Assembly: GCA_015058215.1 (NCBI GenBank) | Contig: SVCU01000009.1 | Coordinates: 1-64,000, forward strand | DNA length: 64,000 nucleotides | DNA from: Clostridiales bacterium | Lineage (GTDB): Bacteria > Bacillota > Clostridia > Peptostreptococcales > Anaerovoracaceae | Direction of reading: 5' to 3' | Shown: positions 8,869 to 17,792 of the stretch, piece by piece | Numbering within the stretch: the first letter of the stretch is position 1 | Layout: every line of letters starts with the position of its first letter | The notes under the pieces: generated by a model | What the model was told of the DNA's origin: nothing | The model's input: only the letters and a program-made list of their open reading frames with translations | Databases searched by the model: none | Program-made: the position numbers and the translations under genes

Positions 8869-9611
8869 CCGAAGAAATCACATCCCGCAAAAAAAAGAAA
8901 CGCAGAAAAAAGCATTACTTCCTTCGCTTTATCATAGTGGTCGCTGCCGCAGTGGGGCTGTATTTTTTGCTGACCTCCGAACTCTTCACCGTGAAAGAGA
9001 TTGAGGTGGTGGGAAACCGCTTCCACACCGTGGAACAGCTGATCCAGATCTCCGGAGCCCAGAGAGGCAAGAACCTCTTCGAAGCGGATCTGGGGACCAT
9101 GAAGGACAAGCTGCTGGAAGACCCTTTTATCAAGCTGGCACGGGTCTCCCGCAAACTGCCGGATACCGTTGAGATCCTGGTGGAAGAGTGGGAAGAAGCG
9201 GCTGTGGTAGCCGATGGGCAGCAGTACCTTCTCATCAATGAAGAAGGGCTGGTCCTTCGTGTGACCGGGACCCTGCCTTCCCTGACCCTGATCGAGGGGC
9301 TCACCATCGTGGAACGGCAGCCGGGCAAGGCGCTGACGGCGGAAGAAAATTCCCTGTTCTCCAAGACCCTGACCCTGCTGAAAGCCATGGAGGAAGCGGA
9401 TCTTTATTTCAAAAAGATCGAGATCTCCAAGGTCACCATCAAAGTGTACATTTACGACAACCTGACCTGCGAGGGCACGCCGGAAAACATCATGGAAGGC
9501 ATGGATTCCCTGCAGGAGGTCCTGTACGATCTTTATCAGAAGGGCATTGAACGAGGCGTGATCCGCGTCAGCGGTGACGGCATCTGTTCCTTCAATCCTT
9601 CTGTGGAATAA
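8865..9611 (+). CDS. ftsQ: Cell division protein DivIB/FtsQ
   Basis: Bitopic division protein of the FtsQ-FtsL-FtsB-type complex. The 248-residue protein has a very basic cytoplasmic N-terminus (KKKKRRKKH), one transmembrane helix (FLRFIIVVAAAVGLYFLL, residues about 24-42), then a POTRA domain (FTVKEIEVVGNRFHTVEQL ... FIKLARVSRKLPDTVEILV) and an FtsQ/DivIB beta domain. The start overlaps the murA stop (ATGA), which suggests coupling. The position murG-murA-divIB is typical of Bacillota. Confidence 0.9.
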   Translation: MTEEITSRKKKKRRKKHYFLRFIIVVAAAVGLYFLLTSELFTVKEIEVVGNRFHTVEQLIQISGAQRGKNLFEADLGTMKDKLLEDPFIKLARVSRKLPDTVEILVEEWEEAAVVADGQQYLLINEEGLVLRVTGTLPSLTLIEGLTIVERQPGKALTAEENSLFSKTLTLLKAMEEADLYFKKIEISKVTIKVYIYDNLTCEGTPENIMEGMDSLQEVLYDLYQKGIERGVIRVSGDGICSFNPSVE

Positions 9612-9623
9612 GGGGGAAAAGAG

Positions 9624-10346
9624 ATGAACAAAAAAGGTGCAGGGGCCGTATTGGGGTTCATGGCTCTGCTTCTCGGTGTGCTGATCGCCGTGCAAATCGG
9701 CAGCAACAGCAGCACGGAAGAAGGAGGGCTGATTCCCGCTGCCCGCCTTTCCGGTCTGGAACAGGAACTGAAGACCGTGCGCGCCGAAAAGGAATCGGTG
9801 ATGCAGGAACTTCTGGACGTGGAAAGCCGTCTTTCTCAGCTGGAGAAGGAAAACATCAGTGACGATACGCTGATGCAGCAGCTTTCCGACGAGGTGAACC
9901 GCTATAAAATGTTCGCCGGCATCACCGACGTGACGGGGCCGGGGATCATCATCACCGTGGACGATCCCGTTCCCACGGAAGAAACCGACGGCTACAGCGT
10001 TATCATGGTCCGTTACGACCTTCTGCTTTCCGTCGTGAACAAACTGAAAGAAGCCGGTGCGGAGGCCATTTCCATCAACGGCCAGCGCATCATCAATACC
10101 ACGGAGATCAGCCTGGCGGGCAACAACGTGAACATCAACGCCACGCCCACGGCTCCTCCCTATATCATCAAGGCCATCGGTGATCCGGAAACGCTGGAAG
10201 CCACCATGACCATCCGGTACGGCATCCTCTACAACATGAAGGAGACCTACGGTCTGAAGGTCTCCACCGTCAAGCAGGAATCCATCGATATCCCCCGCTA
10301 CAGCGGCGTGATCCGGTTCCGCTATGCGGAGCCCGCTGCAGAATAG
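9624..10346 (+). CDS. DUF881 family membrane-anchored protein (first copy)
   Basis: 240 residues: an N-terminal signal anchor (AGAVLGFMALLLGVLIAVQIG), a coiled coil (about residues 45-85, LEQELKTVRAEKESVMQELL), then the DUF881 fold with its marks GPGIIITVDDP, KLKEAGAEAISINGQRI and YIIKAIGDPETLEATM. No enzymatic role is established. DUF881 proteins commonly sit beside sbp (DUF1290) and ftsZ in Bacillota and Actinomycetota, pointing to envelope or division work outside the membrane. It lies 12 bases after divIB with GGGGGAAAAGAG upstream. Confidence 0.88.
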   Translation: MNKKGAGAVLGFMALLLGVLIAVQIGSNSSTEEGGLIPAARLSGLEQELKTVRAEKESVMQELLDVESRLSQLEKENISDDTLMQQLSDEVNRYKMFAGITDVTGPGIIITVDDPVPTEETDGYSVIMVRYDLLLSVVNKLKEAGAEAISINGQRIINTTEISLAGNNVNINATPTAPPYIIKAIGDPETLEATMTIRYGILYNMKETYGLKVSTVKQESIDIPRYSGVIRFRYAEPAAE

Positions 10347-10355
10347 GGGGTACCT

Positions 10356-11081
10356 ATGAAGAAAAGAGGAACCGCAGTCCTGCTGTTTTTCTTCTGTCTG
10401 GCGCTGGGCTTTCTTTTGGTGAACCAAGTACGGATGACCGACGGCCAGACCCTGTATGTATCGGCCCGGACCATCGAAGATTACAACACCAACATCAAAG
10501 GTGCGCAGAAAGAACTGGAGGATGTGAAAAAACTGCTGGCTGAGACCAGGAACCGCCTGGAAACGCTGCAGACCTCCATGGAGAACGAAGAGGATGTCCG
10601 CGAAGCCGCCGAGCAGCGGCTGGCAGACGATCTGGCCCAGTTCCGCATGCTGTCCGGTGCCACAGCTCTGAAGGGGCCCGGGGTCACCATCCTCATCGAT
10701 GACGGCACCCGCGATCTGCTGCAGTGGGAAGACCCCAACGAGCTTCTGGTGCACGATGCCGACATTCTGATGGTGCTCAACGAACTGTTCGCCGCAGGGG
10801 CGGAGGCGGTCTCCGTCAACGGGGAGCGGGTCATGGGCACATCGGCCATTTCCTGCTCCGGCCACACCATCCGCATCAACGGTACCACCTATGCCCGGCC
10901 CTTCACCATTCAGGCCATCGGCGACGGTGCCCGCATGGTTTCGGCGCTCATGGGTCCCGGCTGTCCCGGCACCATCCTGCAGGACTATCTGATTTTTAAA
11001 GTTACCGTGGAAGACGATCTCCTGATCCCCGCCTACACCGGCGCTTACCGGGAGACCTACCAGAAAACCATTACGCAGTAA
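10356..11081 (+). CDS. DUF881 family membrane-anchored protein (second copy)
   Basis: Paralog of the preceding gene with the same plan: signal anchor (TAVLLFFFCLALGFLLVNQV), coiled coil near residues 48-90, then the DUF881 domain (LKGPGVTILIDDGTRDL, LFAAGAEAVSVNGERVMG, FTIQAIGDGARMVSALMGPG). It starts 9 bases after its neighbour. Two adjacent DUF881 genes followed by DUF1290 and ftsZ form a recurrent block, so the two proteins probably act together, perhaps as a heteromer. Function is inferred from context only. Confidence 0.87.
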   Translation: MKKRGTAVLLFFFCLALGFLLVNQVRMTDGQTLYVSARTIEDYNTNIKGAQKELEDVKKLLAETRNRLETLQTSMENEEDVREAAEQRLADDLAQFRMLSGATALKGPGVTILIDDGTRDLLQWEDPNELLVHDADILMVLNELFAAGAEAVSVNGERVMGTSAISCSGHTIRINGTTYARPFTIQAIGDGARMVSALMGPGCPGTILQDYLIFKVTVEDDLLIPAYTGAYRETYQKTITQ

Positions 11082-11102
11082 GCGAAAGGGAGGTATATCG
11101 TT

Positions 11103-11471
11103 ATGATCCTGATCGTGATCGTGGGGCTGGCAGTGGGCATCGCCCTGGGCTTCGGCCTGAACCTGTCCTATCCCTCGGATTATTCTTTTTACATCACCAT
11201 GGGCCTTCTGGCTGCCCTGGACTCCCTTTTAGGGGCGCTCAAAGCCTATCTCAAGGGAACTTATGACAATCTGATCTTCCTCAGCGGCTTCCTGGTCAAC
11301 AGTCTTCTGGCTGCCGCCCTGGTCTATCTGGGCGACCGCCTGGGGGTGCCTCTGTATTACGCTGTGATCTTCGTTTTCGGCGGCCGGCTCTTCCAGAACG
11401 GCGCTGCCATCCGCAGACTTCTCATCGAAAAACATGTCGCAAAAAAAAGTAGGGAAGATGTTGAGAAATAG
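11103..11471 (+). CDS. sbp: Small basic membrane protein (DUF1290, Sbp)
   Basis: 122-residue protein with three or four transmembrane helices ([79 protein letters not shown]) and a short basic C-terminal tail. This matches the DUF1290 small basic family, usually encoded between DUF881 genes and ftsA or ftsZ. Its biochemical role is unknown. AGGGAGG lies 8 bases upstream of the ATG. Confidence 0.85.
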   Translation: MILIVIVGLAVGIALGFGLNLSYPSDYSFYITMGLLAALDSLLGALKAYLKGTYDNLIFLSGFLVNSLLAAALVYLGDRLGVPLYYAVIFVFGGRLFQNGAAIRRLLIEKHVAKKSREDVEK

Positions 11472-11491
11472 GTGCAGGAACGCAGATTATG

Positions 11492-11500
11492 TGTTATAAT
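11492..11500 (+). promoter_or_regulatory. Extended -10 promoter for ftsZ
   Basis: TGTTATAAT (TG-N-TATAAT) ends 39 bases before the ftsZ start codon. No good -35 is seen at the normal distance, as expected for an extended -10 promoter. It would let ftsZ be expressed separately from the upstream wall genes. Confidence 0.6.
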
Positions 11501-11539
11501 GTACCAGTATATATACCGATTAGTGGGAGGAATTGCATT

Positions 11540-12712
11540 ATGCCCCTGGAATTTGAACTGAACGAAACAAAAAGTGCACAGATCAGAGTCATTGGTGTTG
11601 GCGGCGGCGGCTGCAACGCTGTGAATCGAATGATCGATTCCGGCATGGACAACATCAGTTTCCTGGCAGTGAATACAGACCGACAGGCTCTGTCCAGCTC
11701 CAAGGCTGACAACAAGCTGCAGATCGGCGAAAAACTGACCCGAGGCCTGGGCGCCGGCGGTAACCCCGAGGTAGGCCAGAAGGCAGCGGAAGAAACCATC
11801 GAAGACATCACCAAGTTCCTCAGCGGAGCCGACATGGTCTTCATCACCGCAGGCATGGGCGGCGGCACCGGTACCGGCGCTGCACCTGTCATCGCAAAGG
11901 CAGCAAAGGACGCAGGCATCCTGACCGTCGCTGTCGTCACCAAGCCCTTCACCTTTGAAGGCAGAAGAAGAAAGGAACACGGCGATCTCGGCCTGAAGTT
12001 CCTGAAATCCTATGTGGACTCTCTGGTAGTGGTCCCCAACGACAAACTGCTCCAGATCTCCGATAAAAACACCACCATGCTGCAGGCCTTCTCCATGGCT
12101 GACGAAGTGCTGAAGCAGGGCGTGCAAGGCATCGTCAACCTGATCGCCGAAGAAGGTCTGATCAACATGGACTTCGCAGACGTGAAGACCATCATGACCG
12201 ACAGAGGCATCGCTCACATGGGCGTTGGCCGCGGCAAGGGCGACAACCGGGTGGAAGACGCAGTCAAGTCCGCCATCGAAAGCCCGCTGCTGGAAACTTC
12301 CATCGCCGGCGCAAAGGCAGTGCTGCTGAACATCATGGGCGGTTACGACCTGGGTATGCTGGAAGTCAATGCAGCAGCCGATCAGATCGCCGCAGCAGTG
12401 GACAAGGATGCCAGCATCATCTTCGGTACTTCCGTCAAAGAAGACCTGCAGGATGAAATCGTGGTCACCGTCATCGCCACCGGCTTTGAGGACAAGCCTG
12501 CCGAATACAGCAGAATTCGCAATGTGGGTACCAGCACCGTTTCCAAACCTGCTGAACCCGAACTGGATGATTTCCTGAAGGAAGTGCCCGTGGCCGAAGA
12601 AGCAGAGCCCGAAGCTCAGGAAGAGAAGGAACCCCTCACGGAGGAAGAAAAGTTGGTACGGAAAACCGGTGCCTTCGAAGTACCCTCCTTCCTGAAGCGT
12701 AAGAACTTCTAA
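11540..12712 (+). CDS. ftsZ: Cell division GTPase FtsZ
   Basis: Tubulin-like GTPase forming the Z ring. The frame is open from 11489, but the ATG at 11540 has GGGAGG 9 bases upstream and begins [20 protein letters not shown], the usual FtsZ N-terminus, so that start is chosen (390 residues). Motifs are [14 protein letters not shown], the tubulin signature [19 protein letters not shown] near residue 105, the T7-loop region [20 protein letters not shown] near 200, and a C-terminal tail ending [11 protein letters not shown], a typical partner-binding peptide. There is no ftsA upstream. Confidence 0.97.
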   Translation: MPLEFELNETKSAQIRVIGVGGGGCNAVNRMIDSGMDNISFLAVNTDRQALSSSKADNKLQIGEKLTRGLGAGGNPEVGQKAAEETIEDITKFLSGADMVFITAGMGGGTGTGAAPVIAKAAKDAGILTVAVVTKPFTFEGRRRKEHGDLGLKFLKSYVDSLVVVPNDKLLQISDKNTTMLQAFSMADEVLKQGVQGIVNLIAEEGLINMDFADVKTIMTDRGIAHMGVGRGKGDNRVEDAVKSAIESPLLETSIAGAKAVLLNIMGGYDLGMLEVNAAADQIAAAVDKDASIIFGTSVKEDLQDEIVVTVIATGFEDKPAEYSRIRNVGTSTVSKPAEPELDDFLKEVPVAEEAEPEAQEEKEPLTEEEKLVRKTGAFEVPSFLKRKNF

Positions 12713-12730
12713 CAAAACTGCGGATCATAA

Positions 12731-12754
12731 GCCGGTGAGTCTTCACCGGCTTTT
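12731..12754 (+). terminator. Rho-independent terminator after ftsZ
   Basis: Perfect 8-bp stem GCCGGTGA / TCACCGGC with a 4-base loop, followed by TTTT; it ends the dcw transcription unit. Confidence 0.85.
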
Positions 12755-12806
12755 CCCCGTTTTTAAGTAAGGCAAAAATTGAAGGTGAAAGGGCCGCAGG
12801 AGTGCC

Positions 12807-13631
12807 ATGAAACGAATCGTATCCGAACAAAATCCCGCATACAAAGACCTGATCCGCCTGAAGCAGCGCAAGACCCGGGAACGGGAAGGCCTCTTTCTGG
12901 CCGAAGGCTTCCACCTGACAGAGGAAGCGGAGCGCTGCGGTCTCACCATCCGACAGATCTACGCCGATGACGATCTTCTGGAAAGCGGCAGAGAAGGGGG
13001 AGAGACCCTTCGGGCCTTCCTGGAAGAGAAGGAAAAGCAGGGCTGCCTCATCACCCTGCTGGCCGGCAGCCTTTTCGCCAAGGTGGCGGAAACGGAAACC
13101 CCTCAGGGGGTCATCGCGCTGGTGGAAAAACCGGTGTGGGAAGCGGATGCCGTGCTGGGCACTCCCGGAGACGGCCGCAACCTTCTGGTCTTAGACCGCA
13201 TTCAGGATCCCGGCAATCTGGGCACCCTGATCCGCACGGCAGACTGTGCGGGCTACAGCGGCGCAGTGCTTCTGAAAGGCACCGCCGATCCTTACAATCC
13301 CAAGACCCTCCGGGCGGCGGCGGGCTCCCTGTTCCGGGTGCCCTGCATTCAGCTTTCCGGCCCCGAAGAAACCCTGCAGCTTCTGCGGCAGGCGGGTAAG
13401 GAGGTTTTGGTCACCAGCCCCCGGGCCGATCAGATCTGCTACGATGTGCCCATGAAGGAAAACATCGCCCTGGTCATCGGCAACGAAGGCGCAGGTGCCT
13501 GCGACGAACTTCTGGACGGCGCAGACCGGCTGGTGAAGATCCCCATGGATGGGGATGCGGAATCGCTGAACGCAGCGGTGGCAGCGGCCATCCTGCTCTA
13601 CGAGACCGTAAGACAGCGTTATAGTAAATAA
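12807..13631 (+). CDS. TrmH/SpoU-family RNA 2'-O-methyltransferase
   Basis: 274 residues: an N-terminal substrate-binding region (residues 1-100, KDLIRLKQRKTREREGLFLA) and a C-terminal SPOUT knot domain. The three SpoU motifs are present: LDRIQDPGNLGTLIRTADCAG, LVIGNEGAGACDELLDGAD, and VKIPMDGDAESLNAAVAAAI. It very probably methylates the ribose of a guanosine in 23S rRNA, or of tRNA; the exact target cannot be read from sequence. In Clostridia this gene commonly sits just upstream of pheST, as here (27-base gap). Confidence 0.9.
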   Translation: MKRIVSEQNPAYKDLIRLKQRKTREREGLFLAEGFHLTEEAERCGLTIRQIYADDDLLESGREGGETLRAFLEEKEKQGCLITLLAGSLFAKVAETETPQGVIALVEKPVWEADAVLGTPGDGRNLLVLDRIQDPGNLGTLIRTADCAGYSGAVLLKGTADPYNPKTLRAAAGSLFRVPCIQLSGPEETLQLLRQAGKEVLVTSPRADQICYDVPMKENIALVIGNEGAGACDELLDGADRLVKIPMDGDAESLNAAVAAAILLYETVRQRYSK

Positions 13632-13658
13632 ATTATTTAAGATAGAGAGGACAGTGAC

Positions 13659-14681
13659 ATGCAATCACAGTTGATGAACCTGCTGGAAGAAGCACGGGAA
13701 CAGTTAAAGAACGCATCCACTCTGGCAGAGGCCGAAGAACTTCGCGTCCGCCTGCTGGGCAAGAAGAGCAAGCTGACGGAGATCCTCCGTTCCATGGGCA
13801 GCCTTTCCCCCGATGAAAGAAAGGCCCTGGGGCAGGCTGCAAACAGCGTCAGAGCCGAGATCGAAGGCCTGCTGGCCGAACGCCTTGCCGTTCTGAAGGA
13901 AGCACAGAAGGAACTGAAGTTCAAGGCCGAACGCATTGACGTTACCGAACCCGGTTCCCCGGTGAAGCTGGGCGCCAAGCACCCCATCACCGTCACCATC
14001 GAAGAGATCACCAAGGTCTTTATGAGCATGGGCTTCACCGTGACCGAAGGCCCCGAAGTAGAAGACGTATTCCATAACTTCGACGCTCTGAACGCCGCTC
14101 CCGATCATCCCGCAAGAGATATGAGCGACACCTTCTACATCGATGAAGAAAAGCTGCTGAGAACCCAGACTTCCACCGTACAGGTCCATACCCTGCTGAA
14201 CAAGAAGCCCCCCATCAAGGTCATCGCTCCTGGCCGCTGCTTCCGCTGCGACACCCCCGATGCCACCCATTCTCCCATGTTCCATCAGGTAGAAGGTCTG
14301 GTGGTAGGCGAAGGCATCACCATGGCAGACCTGAAGGGCACTCTGGACACCTTCGTTAAGCTGATGTTCGGCCCCGAAATGAAGACCAAGTTCCGTCCCC
14401 ATCACTTCCCCTTCACCGAACCCAGCGCCGAAATGGACGTTTCCTGCTTCAAGTGCGGCGGCAAGGGCTGCCGGATCTGCAAGGGCAGCGGCTGGATCGA
14501 AATCCTGGGCTGCGGCATGGTCCATCCCAACGTTCTGGCTGTGGGTGGTCTGGATACTGAAAAATACACCGGTTTCGCCTTTGGTATGGGCGTAGAGCGT
14601 ATCGCAATGCTGAAGTACGGCGTAGACGACATTCGTCTCTTTTACGAAAACGACGCCCGGTTCATCGAACAGTTCAAATAA
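13659..14681 (+). CDS. pheS: Phenylalanyl-tRNA synthetase alpha subunit
   Basis: Catalytic subunit of the alpha2-beta2 class II synthetase charging tRNA-Phe. 340 residues: N-terminal coiled coil (1-85), class II motif 1 around HPITVTIEEITKVFMSMGFT, motif 2 PGRCFRCDTPDATHSPMFHQ with VEGLVVGEGITMADLKGTL, and motif 3 GFAFGMGVERIAMLKYGVDD. A Cys-rich insertion (CFKCGGKGCRICKGSG) near residue 265 is usual in bacterial PheS. No T-box leader is seen in the short upstream gap. Confidence 0.97.
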   Translation: MQSQLMNLLEEAREQLKNASTLAEAEELRVRLLGKKSKLTEILRSMGSLSPDERKALGQAANSVRAEIEGLLAERLAVLKEAQKELKFKAERIDVTEPGSPVKLGAKHPITVTIEEITKVFMSMGFTVTEGPEVEDVFHNFDALNAAPDHPARDMSDTFYIDEEKLLRTQTSTVQVHTLLNKKPPIKVIAPGRCFRCDTPDATHSPMFHQVEGLVVGEGITMADLKGTLDTFVKLMFGPEMKTKFRPHHFPFTEPSAEMDVSCFKCGGKGCRICKGSGWIEILGCGMVHPNVLAVGGLDTEKYTGFAFGMGVERIAMLKYGVDDIRLFYENDARFIEQFK

Positions 14682-14696
14682 GGAGGACGAAACAAA

Positions 14697-17096
14697 ATGC
14701 TTGTACCTGTTGAATGGTTAAAAGAATATACGGATGTCAAGGTCTCCACTCAGGAGTTCTGCGACGCCATGATCATGTCCGGCTCCAACCTGGAGACCGT
14801 GGATAAATACGGCGAAGAAATCGAAAACGTAGTGGTCGGCAAGATCCTCTCCGTGGAAAAGCACCAGGATTCCGATCACCTGGTCATCTGCATGGTAGAC
14901 GTGGGTCAGGAAGAACCCCTGCAGATCGTCACCGGCGCCCCCAACGTGTTCGCAGGCGCACTGGTCCCCACCGTACTGGTGGGCGGCAAACTGCCCGGCG
15001 GCATCAAGATCAAGAAGGGCAAGCTGAGAGGTGTGGAATCCTTTGGTATGTTCTGCTCCCACAGTGAACTGGGCTACCCCGATAAGATCGTTCCCGTAAA
15101 GCACAAGGACGGCGTATGGATCCTGCCCGAAGACAGCGTTCCCGGTGCCGATGTGGTAGAAGCCTTCCAGCTGAAGGGTGAGACCGTAGACTTCGAAATC
15201 ACCCCAAACCGCCCCGACTGCCTGTCCATGCTGGGCATGGCCCGCGAAGCCGCCGCCACCTTCGGCGAAAAGCTGGTCTATCCCATGACCCAGTGCAAGG
15301 AAGAGGGCGAAGGCACCGCTTCCGACTACATCTCCGTAGAGATCAAGAAGCCCGAACTCTGCAGACGTTACGTTGCCCGCGTGGTCACCGACGTCAAGAT
15401 CGAAGAATCCCCCTGGTGGATGCAGAAGCGCCTCATGTACGCCGGTGTCCGCCCCATCAATAACATCGTAGACATCACCAACTATGTCATGCTGGAATAC
15501 GGCCAGCCCCTCCACGCTTTCGATATCCGTCAGGTGAAGGGAAACAAGATCGTGGTGGATACCGCCGCAGAAGGTGAAACCTTCACCACTCTGGACGGCA
15601 CCGAACGCAAGCTGCCCGCCGACGCCCTGCTGATCAAGGACGCCGAAAGAGGCGTTGCTCTGGCCGGCATCATGGGCGGTCTCAATTCCGAAATCGAAGA
15701 AGACACCGTCACCGTTCTGGTGGAAAGTGCAAACTTCACCGGTTCCGGCATCCGTTCCACCTCCAAGAAGCTGGGTCTGCGCACCGAAGCTTCCGCCCGT
15801 TTCGAAAAGGGCATCGATCCCAACCTCACCGCCGATGCCGCAGACCGCGTCTGCTACCTGATCGAGCTGCTGGGCGCCGGTAAGGTGGTCAAGGGCTCTG
15901 TGGACTGCTATCCCACCCCCGTCAAGGCCGAACCCATCGAAGTTCGCCCCGCAAGAGTCAATGCCGTTCTGGGCATCGAGCTCTCCGCAGATGAAATGAC
16001 CAGGATCTTCGAAAGCCTGGAAATGAAGGTGGAAGCCAAGGGTGAAAACCTGCTGGTCACCGCTCCCACCGTCCGTATGGACATGGAAAAAGAAGTGGAC
16101 TTCATCGAAGAAGTTGCCCGTATCTACGGATACAATAACCTGCCCACCACCCTGCCCGAAATGAACTGCCAGGCCGTCAAGAGCCGCAAGCAGGAACTGA
16201 GAGACCTGGCCAAGGAAGCTCTGGTCGGCATGGGTGCAGACGAAGTGCAGACCTATTCCTTCGTCAGCCCCAAGGGTCTGGATCTGATCCGCGTCCCCGA
16301 AGATGCCAAGGAACGGAAGCTGATCAAGCTGCTGAACCCCCTGGGCGAAGACACCAGCATCATGCGCACCACTCTGCTGCCCAACATGCTGGAAGTTCTG
16401 GGCAGAAACGCTTCCAGAAACAACGCTTCCATCACTGCTTTTGAAATCGGCAACACCTTCCTGAACATTCCCTGCGGCGACAATTTCCACACCGAAAGCG
16501 ACGCTCTGGTGCTGGGTGCCTACGGCGGCAAGATGGACTTCTTCCTGCTGAAGGGCATGGTGGAAGAACTGCTGACCAAGCTGGGCGTTCCCGCAAGAAC
16601 CTATCAGGCGGAATCCGCAAACCAGGCCTTCCATCCCGGCCGCTGCGCCCGCATCCTGGTGGGCGAACAGGAAATCGGTATCCTGGGTGAGATCCATCCC
16701 GAAGTTGCCGATGCCTACGGCATCTCTGCCAAGGCCTACTGCTGCGAACTGAAATTCGAAGACCTGGTCGGCCTGGCCAACACCGAAATCGTTTACAAGC
16801 CTCTGCCCAAGTATCCCGCATCCTCCAGAGACATCGCTCTGCTGCTGGATGAATCCGTGGAAGCGGCAAAGGTAGAAGCCATCATCCGCGGCGCAGCCGG
16901 CTCCCTGCTGGAAAGCGTAGCTCTCTTCGACGTATACCGCGGCAAGCAGGTACCCGAAGGCAAGAAGAGCGCCGCCTTCACCATGGCCTACAGAGCAGCG
17001 GACCACACCCTCACCGAAGAAGAAGTGGTGAAGGCACACACCAAGGTCCTGAAGGCTCTGGAAGCCGAACTGGGCGCAGCACTGCGCGAAATGTAA
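14697..17096 (+). CDS. pheT: Phenylalanyl-tRNA synthetase beta subunit
   Basis: Partner of PheS. 799 residues in the full family order: EMAP/tRNA-binding OB domain (residues 40-150, VVGKILSVEKHQDSDHLVIC), B3/B4 editing domain (RYVARVVTDVKIEESPWWMQ ... NIVDITNYVMLEYGQPLHAFD), B5 domain, the catalytic-like core (SFVSPKGLDLIRV ... LLPNMLEVLGRN) and the C-terminal ferredoxin-fold anticodon-binding domain (PLPKYPASSRDIALLLDESV to the end). AAGGAGG precedes the ATG, 15 bases after pheS, in one operon. Confidence 0.97.
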   Translation: MLVPVEWLKEYTDVKVSTQEFCDAMIMSGSNLETVDKYGEEIENVVVGKILSVEKHQDSDHLVICMVDVGQEEPLQIVTGAPNVFAGALVPTVLVGGKLPGGIKIKKGKLRGVESFGMFCSHSELGYPDKIVPVKHKDGVWILPEDSVPGADVVEAFQLKGETVDFEITPNRPDCLSMLGMAREAAATFGEKLVYPMTQCKEEGEGTASDYISVEIKKPELCRRYVARVVTDVKIEESPWWMQKRLMYAGVRPINNIVDITNYVMLEYGQPLHAFDIRQVKGNKIVVDTAAEGETFTTLDGTERKLPADALLIKDAERGVALAGIMGGLNSEIEEDTVTVLVESANFTGSGIRSTSKKLGLRTEASARFEKGIDPNLTADAADRVCYLIELLGAGKVVKGSVDCYPTPVKAEPIEVRPARVNAVLGIELSADEMTRIFESLEMKVEAKGENLLVTAPTVRMDMEKEVDFIEEVARIYGYNNLPTTLPEMNCQAVKSRKQELRDLAKEALVGMGADEVQTYSFVSPKGLDLIRVPEDAKERKLIKLLNPLGEDTSIMRTTLLPNMLEVLGRNASRNNASITAFEIGNTFLNIPCGDNFHTESDALVLGAYGGKMDFFLLKGMVEELLTKLGVPARTYQAESANQAFHPGRCARILVGEQEIGILGEIHPEVADAYGISAKAYCCELKFEDLVGLANTEIVYKPLPKYPASSRDIALLLDESVEAAKVEAIIRGAAGSLLESVALFDVYRGKQVPEGKKSAAFTMAYRAADHTLTEEEVVKAHTKVLKALEAELGAALREM

Positions 17097-17149
17097 GTTA
17101 GTACCCTGTCACATCTGCAGAAAAAGAAGAAGCAGAAGGAGGACCCCAA

Positions 17150-17770
17150 ATGGAGGAACGGAACAGAGTAACAGTTAAGATCGGCGGTCAGGAATACACC
17201 ATCGCCGGTACCGCAGCCCGCGATCACATCATCACCGTAGCGGACTATGTGGACAGCAAAATGCAGGAACTCAGCGCAGCTCTTGTCAATCGGTCCAAGA
17301 CCGATATCGCCGTGCTGTCCGCGGTCAATGCCGCTGACGAATACTTCACCCTTCTTCGGGATACGGACTCTCTGAGAGACCGTAACGCTCAGCTGGAAAA
17401 GGACACCGCTCATTACATCCAGCTGTGGGAAGAAGCCAAGAAGAGCTTCATCCAGTACAAGGAAGAATCCCAGGCCGTGGTTTCCCTGAAGGATGAACTG
17501 CAGCGGGAAGTGATGGAAAAAGAACAGACCATCAACGAACTGCGCCGCAGAATCATGACCATGGAAGAAGAAATGGATGCCATGCAGCGCAAGCACACCA
17601 ATCTGATGCAGCGCATGGAAGCCCAGGAAGAAGCCAAGTCTTCCTCCGCAGGCGAACTGAAGGCCCTGGAAGAAAAGTGCAGAGAGATGGAAAACAACTA
17701 CTTCGATCTGCAGATGGAAAACATCCGCCTCAAGGGCGAAGTGGAGCGCTACAAGAAGATCGTAGAGTAA
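17150..17770 (+). CDS. zapA: Cell division protein ZapA with extended coiled coil
   Basis: 206 residues. The N-terminal 90 match ZapA (NRVTVKIGGQEYTIAGTAA, YVDSKMQELSAAL, KTDIAVLSAVNAADEYFTL), which bundles FtsZ filaments. ZapA alone is usually about 90-110 residues; here a further ~115-residue coiled coil (LRDRNAQLEKDTAHYIQLWE ... ENIRLKGEVERYKKIVE) is attached, a form seen in Clostridia between pheT and mutS2. AAGGAGG precedes the ATG. Confidence 0.85.
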   Translation: MEERNRVTVKIGGQEYTIAGTAARDHIITVADYVDSKMQELSAALVNRSKTDIAVLSAVNAADEYFTLLRDTDSLRDRNAQLEKDTAHYIQLWEEAKKSFIQYKEESQAVVSLKDELQREVMEKEQTINELRRRIMTMEEEMDAMQRKHTNLMQRMEAQEEAKSSSAGELKALEEKCREMENNYFDLQMENIRLKGEVERYKKIVE

Positions 17771-17792
17771 CGGTTCAAGAGGAACGACTTTT

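Noticed and set aside
13632..13658. T-box leader upstream of pheST
   Set aside because: The gap after the methyltransferase gene is only 27 bases, too short for a T-box.
14718..17039. Long open frame on the minus strand (773 codons) opposite pheT
   Set aside because: It lies exactly antisense to a well-conserved gene; its translation has no recognisable domain and mirrors GC-rich codon structure.
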